Assembly: GCA_017311185.1 (NCBI GenBank) | Contig: JAESUZ010003396.1 | Coordinates: 1-64,000 of the forward strand | Reading direction: 5' to 3' | Source of the DNA: Proteles cristata cristata | Lineage: Eukaryota; Chordata; Mammalia; Carnivora; Hyaenidae | Length of the DNA: 64,000 nt | In this document: one piece after another, positions 59,801 to 64,000 of the stretch | Numbering within the stretch: the first letter of the stretch is position 1 | Layout: the number at the start of each line of letters is the position of its first letter | Position numbers and translations under genes: made by a program | Notes under the pieces: generated by a model | Seen by the model: only the letters and a program-made list of their open reading frames with translations | Told to the model about the DNA's origin: nothing | Databases searched by the model: none

Positions 59801-60000
59801 TTTTAACATTTTTATTTATTTTTGAGCGACAGAGCAAGAGTGGAAAAGGGGCAGAGAGAGAGGGAGACACACAGAATCCGAAGCAGGCTCCAAGCTCTCT
59901 GCACAGAGCCCAACGTGGGGCTTGAACCCATGAACGGTAAGTTTATGCATGACCTGAGCTGAACTCAGATGCTTAACCAACTGAGCCACCCAGGCACCCC
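59801..60000 (-). mobile_element. Older CAN SINE, minus
   Basis: GA tract, 'GGGGCTTGAACCCATGAAC' and reversed head 'GAGCCACCCAGGCACCCC'. A third TAGGAAAT follows at about 60003, marking this copy's own target duplication. Confidence 0.93.
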
Positions 60001-60130
60001 AGTAGGAAATTTTATTGAGGGCAGAAGGAACCTGGGAAACAGCAATGCTACAAATACTAGTTTTATTAAAATTCTATTACTCAGAACCATTTTCAATAGA
60101 ATGAGTCCATTTTTAAAGAGAAAAACTAAC

Positions 60131-60260
60131 CTGTTTTGATACTTGTGCCCACACTGTGAGCATTCAAAATTCCAAGAGAAAGAATACATGAAAAGCTTTT
60201 CACTGAGGGGTTCCATTTTTAAGAGCAGGGGAAGTGCAAACACTGGGCTTTCCATATCAC
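60131..60260 (-). CDS. USPL1: USPL1 coding exon (first half of zinc ribbon)
   Basis: A 130-bp exon with acceptor TTTTTACAG and donor GTTAGT. It starts with two bases (GT) of a codon begun upstream and ends with two bases (AG) of an Arg codon completed in the next exon. The peptide runs 'DMESPVFALPLLLKMEP', 'LFMYSFSWNFECSQCGHKYQ'. The CSQC pair is the first half of the zinc-binding site. This is the most upstream USPL1 exon found in the window; the exons with the catalytic Cys and N terminus must lie beyond 64000. Confidence 0.93.
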
Positions 60261-61599
60261 CTGTAAAAAGAAAAGGGAAAATTATTGTTCATAATTGACT
60301 GAAAAAAGTAAACCCAAATTATTAACTATTATCTTTTCTCACTACATTAACAGTAAGATATATGTGAAAACATGAATATTTGATAGAGTAAGTTACTCAC
60401 AGTTGGGCAAGGGAAAAGTTTTTAAAGCATTTTTCTAAAAATGTCTATCATAAAGATTTAATTATCACCTAAGTCCCTGTCTTTCATTTTTCTTGGTGGA
60501 CACTTATGAAAACTTCTTAAGAAAGAAGACACAAAAGACCCATACTATCTCCTCAGAGCTGTTAACAGCTCTGAAATATTATAAAAACAAAACAGAAACA
60601 TATAGTTTGCCACAGATACTAAAAATAATATGTCTGGTGAAACATGGTAGAGTAATGGCAGAGGTGGACTAACCCATTAAAAAGCCATTTCTATTCCGCC
60701 CCTCTAGTTCTACGTGTGGAGGGTGTGACACACAGGGTTCAAGGGCTAGCCTCTAATCTCCCTGCTCTACATCTATCACTCTTCTTAAAATCTGTTTGTC
60801 TCATCTTTTGACAATTAAAATTAAACTTCAATGACTTTAAGACTAGAGAAGATATGAATTCTGCTGTCCTTAAACACTGAACAGTGAATCCGGTCTTCCA
60901 GTTTTGAGATTAGCAGGCAAATTAAATAGGAAGATTTACATTCTCCTCTTACACTTGTTCTCCAATTGGTTTCTTGCCTTCCTGTCCTCAGAGGAGCTTA
61001 GATGCTGCCATTCTGATCCAGCCCTAGAAACAATGGAGGCCTTCCCTTCCCTGGCTCCCCTGAGACACTCACTTGCATGGTCCAGTTCTTCCCCTGGCCT
61101 GGAGCTACAGCAGCCTGGAGCGTGGCCAGGAGGAGTCACCTTGGCGGGACACAACCAAAGAGCAGCGGGTGTTACTGCCTAAGCACACTCTATACCAGTA
61201 GTTAACAAAGGCTATGTTAACAGGCACCTTTGTGGTATAGCCCCACTGCTATTTTTATAAAAATTTAAAAATCAAAACAGAAGTTTTATAAACAGAAATA
61301 AATACAACACATGTAAACAACGTAAACAGGGCATAGTACAGCATGAGCTTGTAACAGTTACTAAATGCTTACTGTACTATAGCTAAATATTAATTGAAAG
61401 CAAATAATTTCCATTTCTTAATAACATAGAATCTTTAAATCCAAAACTATGTGAAGCTCTCAGTAAATCAAAATATGAGAAAAAAATCATAAAAGAGCTC
61501 AAAACACACTGTTAAACAAGTTATATGCATACAGACCATTTTAGATAACTTATATAGCTCCTAAATTAACCTTAATTATTTTTCTTTTGTTTACAATTC

Positions 61600-62520
61600 T
61601 TATGGGTATTAAGCATAAAGCATTTACTAGAGAACATGCAATACCAATTAATTCCAATTTTTATAACTTCCTGCTGAAATCAGTTAAGTGGTTTCTTTGC
61701 CCCTAGTATCTTCACCCCAACTCCTACCCAACTACCATTTTGCATATATCCCTAAAATACTATCATTTGGCAGGATACAAATCTTTCAGTGACCTTTTGC
61801 TGCCCAGCTAGCCAAGTTTTCTCTTCTGCTCATTAACTGGTTGTCTTTTTTAAGAAACTGATGTACAAGAGTTCTTTAGAAGATAGCCAGGATATTATTT
61901 TTGTTCTATCTTTGATCAGAGGTTTTAAACTTCAATGTAATTATATCTATTACTATTTTATGTATCTTATTTAAGAAATTCTTCTCCACTGAATGGAAAA
62001 ATATTCACCTATAATTTTTCCCAAAGTTTTAGAATTCTGCTTTTTCATGATAAGGTATTTTTTTTTCCCACTTAAAGCGTGCACACAAGTGCAAGTGGGG
62101 GAGGGGCAGAGAGAGAGGGGGAGACAGAATCCCAAGCAGGCACTCTGCTGTCAGGGCAGAGCCCGATGTGGGGCTCCAACTCATGAACTGCGAGCTCATG
62201 AGCTGAGCCAAGCTACTCGGGCGTCCTTTAAGTCTTTAAATACGCTAAAGTTTCTTTCTGATGATAGTGTCAAGTAGGAATCCAACTTCCTCCCTGTCTC
62301 AGAAACAAATTGTCCCAGCACCATTTACTGGACAGCCTTTCCTTTCCCCACTTATCTATATCACCACCCCTGTCACACTATTAGGTAAGCAAAAGAGGAG
62401 GGTTTTCATCTGGACTCTATTCTATTCTACTGGTCTGTGTCCTTACACTGGCACACAAATCTCAAAGACTAAATTAATCTTTAAAATTGCATAAATACAA
62501 ACCAGAACAATATTAGCTTT
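61600..62520 (-). mobile_element. Old L1 fragment, minus, with SINE inside
   Basis: 'GGTTGTCTTTTTTAAGAAAC' and 'CTATTCTATTCTACTGGTCT' resemble the reverse complement of L1 ORF2. Boundaries are uncertain. Confidence 0.5.
62055..62225 (-). mobile_element. CAN SINE, minus
   Basis: T-rich tail, GA tract, 'GGGGCTCCAACTCATGAAC' and a shortened reversed head ending GGGCGTCC. Confidence 0.85.
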
Positions 62521-62991
62521 ATTCTCAAAAAAAAATTAGACATTAGAAAGAGAAAACTAAATTGAAGAGTGCAGTTACCTTTGTGGGGAGGTAAGGAAGA
62601 ACTGAACAGGAAAGAGTATACACGGGGCTTAACTTGTATTTGTAATTTCTTCTATTTCTTAAACTGCAGGGAGGGGGAATAGAGAGGATAGGCTACAATG
62701 TATTTTTTAAAAACAATAAAATGATACCATGGCTGATCTTAAAAAAAAATGTAACCAACATTCACAGTACAGATTCTATTTCTCTTTCTTTAGGAATTTA
62801 AAATAGGCACTAAAGAATGAAGACACAAACATAGTAGGATTTTAAAATACTATTTTTAAGTTTATTTTTATTTATTTAGCACAGATTAGATTTCACTGCT
62901 AAGATCTTAAGCTCTAACACAGCACCTAATACTGTTGAATGAGTAGTATGAACACAAATGAGTGAGGAATTTTATTGTATTAGAAGAGCTG

Positions 62992-63198
62992 GGGGCACCT
63001 GAGTGGCTCGGTTGGTTAAGCGTCCGACTTTGACTCAGGTCATGATCTCACGGTTCGTGGGCTCGAGCCCCATGTCAGTCTGTGTGCTGACAGCTAGTTC
63101 AGAGCCTGTTTCAGATTCTGTATCTCCCTCTCTCTCTGACCCTCCCGTGTTCATGCTGTCTCTCTCTCTCTCAGAAATAAATAAAACATTTAAAAAAA
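62992..63198 (+). mobile_element. CAN SINE, plus, with TSD
   Basis: Head 'GGGCACCTGAGTGGCTCGG'; AGAAGAGCTG flanks it (about 62981-62990 and 63199-63208). Confidence 0.92.
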
Positions 63199-63263
63199 GA
63201 AGAGCTGTACGCATGCCCAATTGCTATGACTGCACAAAATAATAATTTAAAAATCCCTTCTCT

Positions 63264-63478
63264 GGGGGCACCTGGGTGGCTCAGCCATTGAGCATCTGAC
63301 TTCAGCTCAGGTCATGATCTCACAGTTTGTGAGTTCGAGCCCCACATCAGGCTCTGTGCTTACAGCTCAGAGCCTAGAACCTGCTTCAAATTCTATGTCT
63401 CTCTCTCTCTCTGCCCCTCCCCCCTCACCTTCTGTCTCTCTCAAAAATAAACTTAAAAAAAAAAAAAAAAGGTTTTTT
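63264..63478 (+). mobile_element. CAN SINE, plus, with TSD
   Basis: Head 'GGGGCACCTGGGTGGCTCAG'; AAATCCCTTCTCT and AAATCCCTTACTCT lie on the two sides. Confidence 0.92.
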
Positions 63479-63549
63479 AAATCCCTTACTCTGTCCCACA
63501 GAAAACCAGGCCCAAGGCAGCAGTGGAGCAGGATGTAACCCTGTTCCAG

Positions 63550-63925
63550 ATACAGTTATCAGGGCTAAGAAGGGTGGTGATTCAGACCTGGGGAGAAACC
63601 ACTCTTGAATACAACTGGGAAGTGGAGTAGGAACCCTAAATAAAATATCTCACGTCACTCCAGGAGGGAAATGATACCTGCAAAATGTACCACAGGAGCC
63701 CCTCAGTCGACCCTCTGGTAATCTTATGGAAAAGGCTCCTTTGAAATGAGTATCCACCCAACAGATCAGTGGTTGGGGGTAAGAACAAGGACTGAAGGAG
63801 CCTTGAGAAAATTTTTAGGGTGACAGAACTGTTCTCTAACTTGATTGCGGTAATGGTTATACACACTGTATACATTTAAAAAGAGTTTAACTATATCCAA
63901 ATTATACTTGGATAAAAAAGAATAT
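63550..63925 (+). mobile_element. Old L1 3' end, plus
   Basis: 'GGTGACAGAACTGTTCTCTA', 'GGTAATGGTTATACACACTG' and 'ATCCAAATTATACTTGGATA' are the order seen in old L1 3' ends. The minus-strand frame across it is not a gene. Confidence 0.6.
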
Positions 63926-64000
63926 TTACCATATCTGAGATCCTACCTGACTATAAGTTACAATAGCCCTTTAGACTTAAAGGAGACAATGCCAAAGATT

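Larger units (their letters stand above)
56310..60130 (-). other. USPL1: USPL1 intron (3.8 kb)
   Basis: Donor GTTAGT at the right, acceptor TTATTACAG at the left. Contains a minus and a plus MIR and a cluster of three SINEs near its 5' end. Confidence 0.85.
60261..64000 (-). other. USPL1: USPL1 intron (partial, at least 3.7 kb)
   Basis: Bounded on the left by a TTTTTACAG acceptor; no upstream exon was found to the window edge. Filled with an old L1, three SINEs and an L1 3' end. Confidence 0.7.

Noticed and set aside
60904..61182. Possible USPL1 upstream exon
   Set aside because: The translated peptide does not resemble USPL1 and has no fitting splice sites; no segment with the catalytic Cys context was found to the window edge.
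4041..63478. tRNA-like cloverleaf pieces in the SINE heads
   Set aside because: They are tRNA-derived SINE promoters, lacking a full cloverleaf; only 36243-36316 folds as a true tRNA.
1..64000. CRISPR arrays, operons or prophage-like modules
   Set aside because: The DNA is clearly mammalian; the regular repeats are satellites and SINEs without spacer-like organisation.

Overview
This window is nuclear DNA from a carnivore, most likely a felid. The main evidence is about 33 copies of a tRNA-Lys-derived CAN SINE whose body ('GCGCCTGGGTGGCTCAG', then a 'CAGGTCATGATCTC' stretch, a TC-rich tract and an A-rich tail) is the feliform type rather than the dog type. All real genes are eukaryotic: spliced exons with GT-AG introns and a Pol III tRNA gene. 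Most open frames in this DNA are chance frames inside repeats.

Layout. (1) 1-3371: the edge of a satellite array. Diverged monomers of mostly 110-145 bp are arranged in a higher-order unit of about 2,880 bp; its first ~490 bp recur almost unchanged at 2881-3371, where the array stops. (2) 3372-19973: gene-poor DNA with SINEs, an old L1 3' end, MIR pieces and two long pyrimidine microsatellites that abut SINEs. (3) 19974-26883: a full-length L1 with 17-bp target-site duplications, an uninterrupted 297-codon ORF1, a broken ORF2, and a younger SINE nested in the reverse-transcriptase region. (4) 26900-35700: old L1, L2 and MIR remnants, more SINEs, and a solo LTR of about 919 bp at 31575-32493 flanked by a 6-bp duplication. 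(5) 35740-36330: a dense CpG island with an intact tRNA-Asn(GTT) gene at its edge. (6) 36331-46300: gene-poor, with L2, L1 and a Tigger-like DNA transposon remnant. (7) 46660-64000: the 3' half of USPL1 on the minus strand (four coding exons; catalytic Cys exon and 5' end lie beyond the right edge), with SINE- and L1-rich introns.

The one protein-coding gene is USPL1, a SUMO isopeptidase of the C98 family. All splice sites are canonical and all codon phases join correctly, so it appears functional. The order USPL1 - tRNA-Asn agrees with my recollection of human 13q12.3, where ALOX5AP lies further on; no ALOX5AP exon was recognised here. No operon-like or novel multigene system was seen. The least explained structure is the higher-order satellite array and its sharp edge at the left end.
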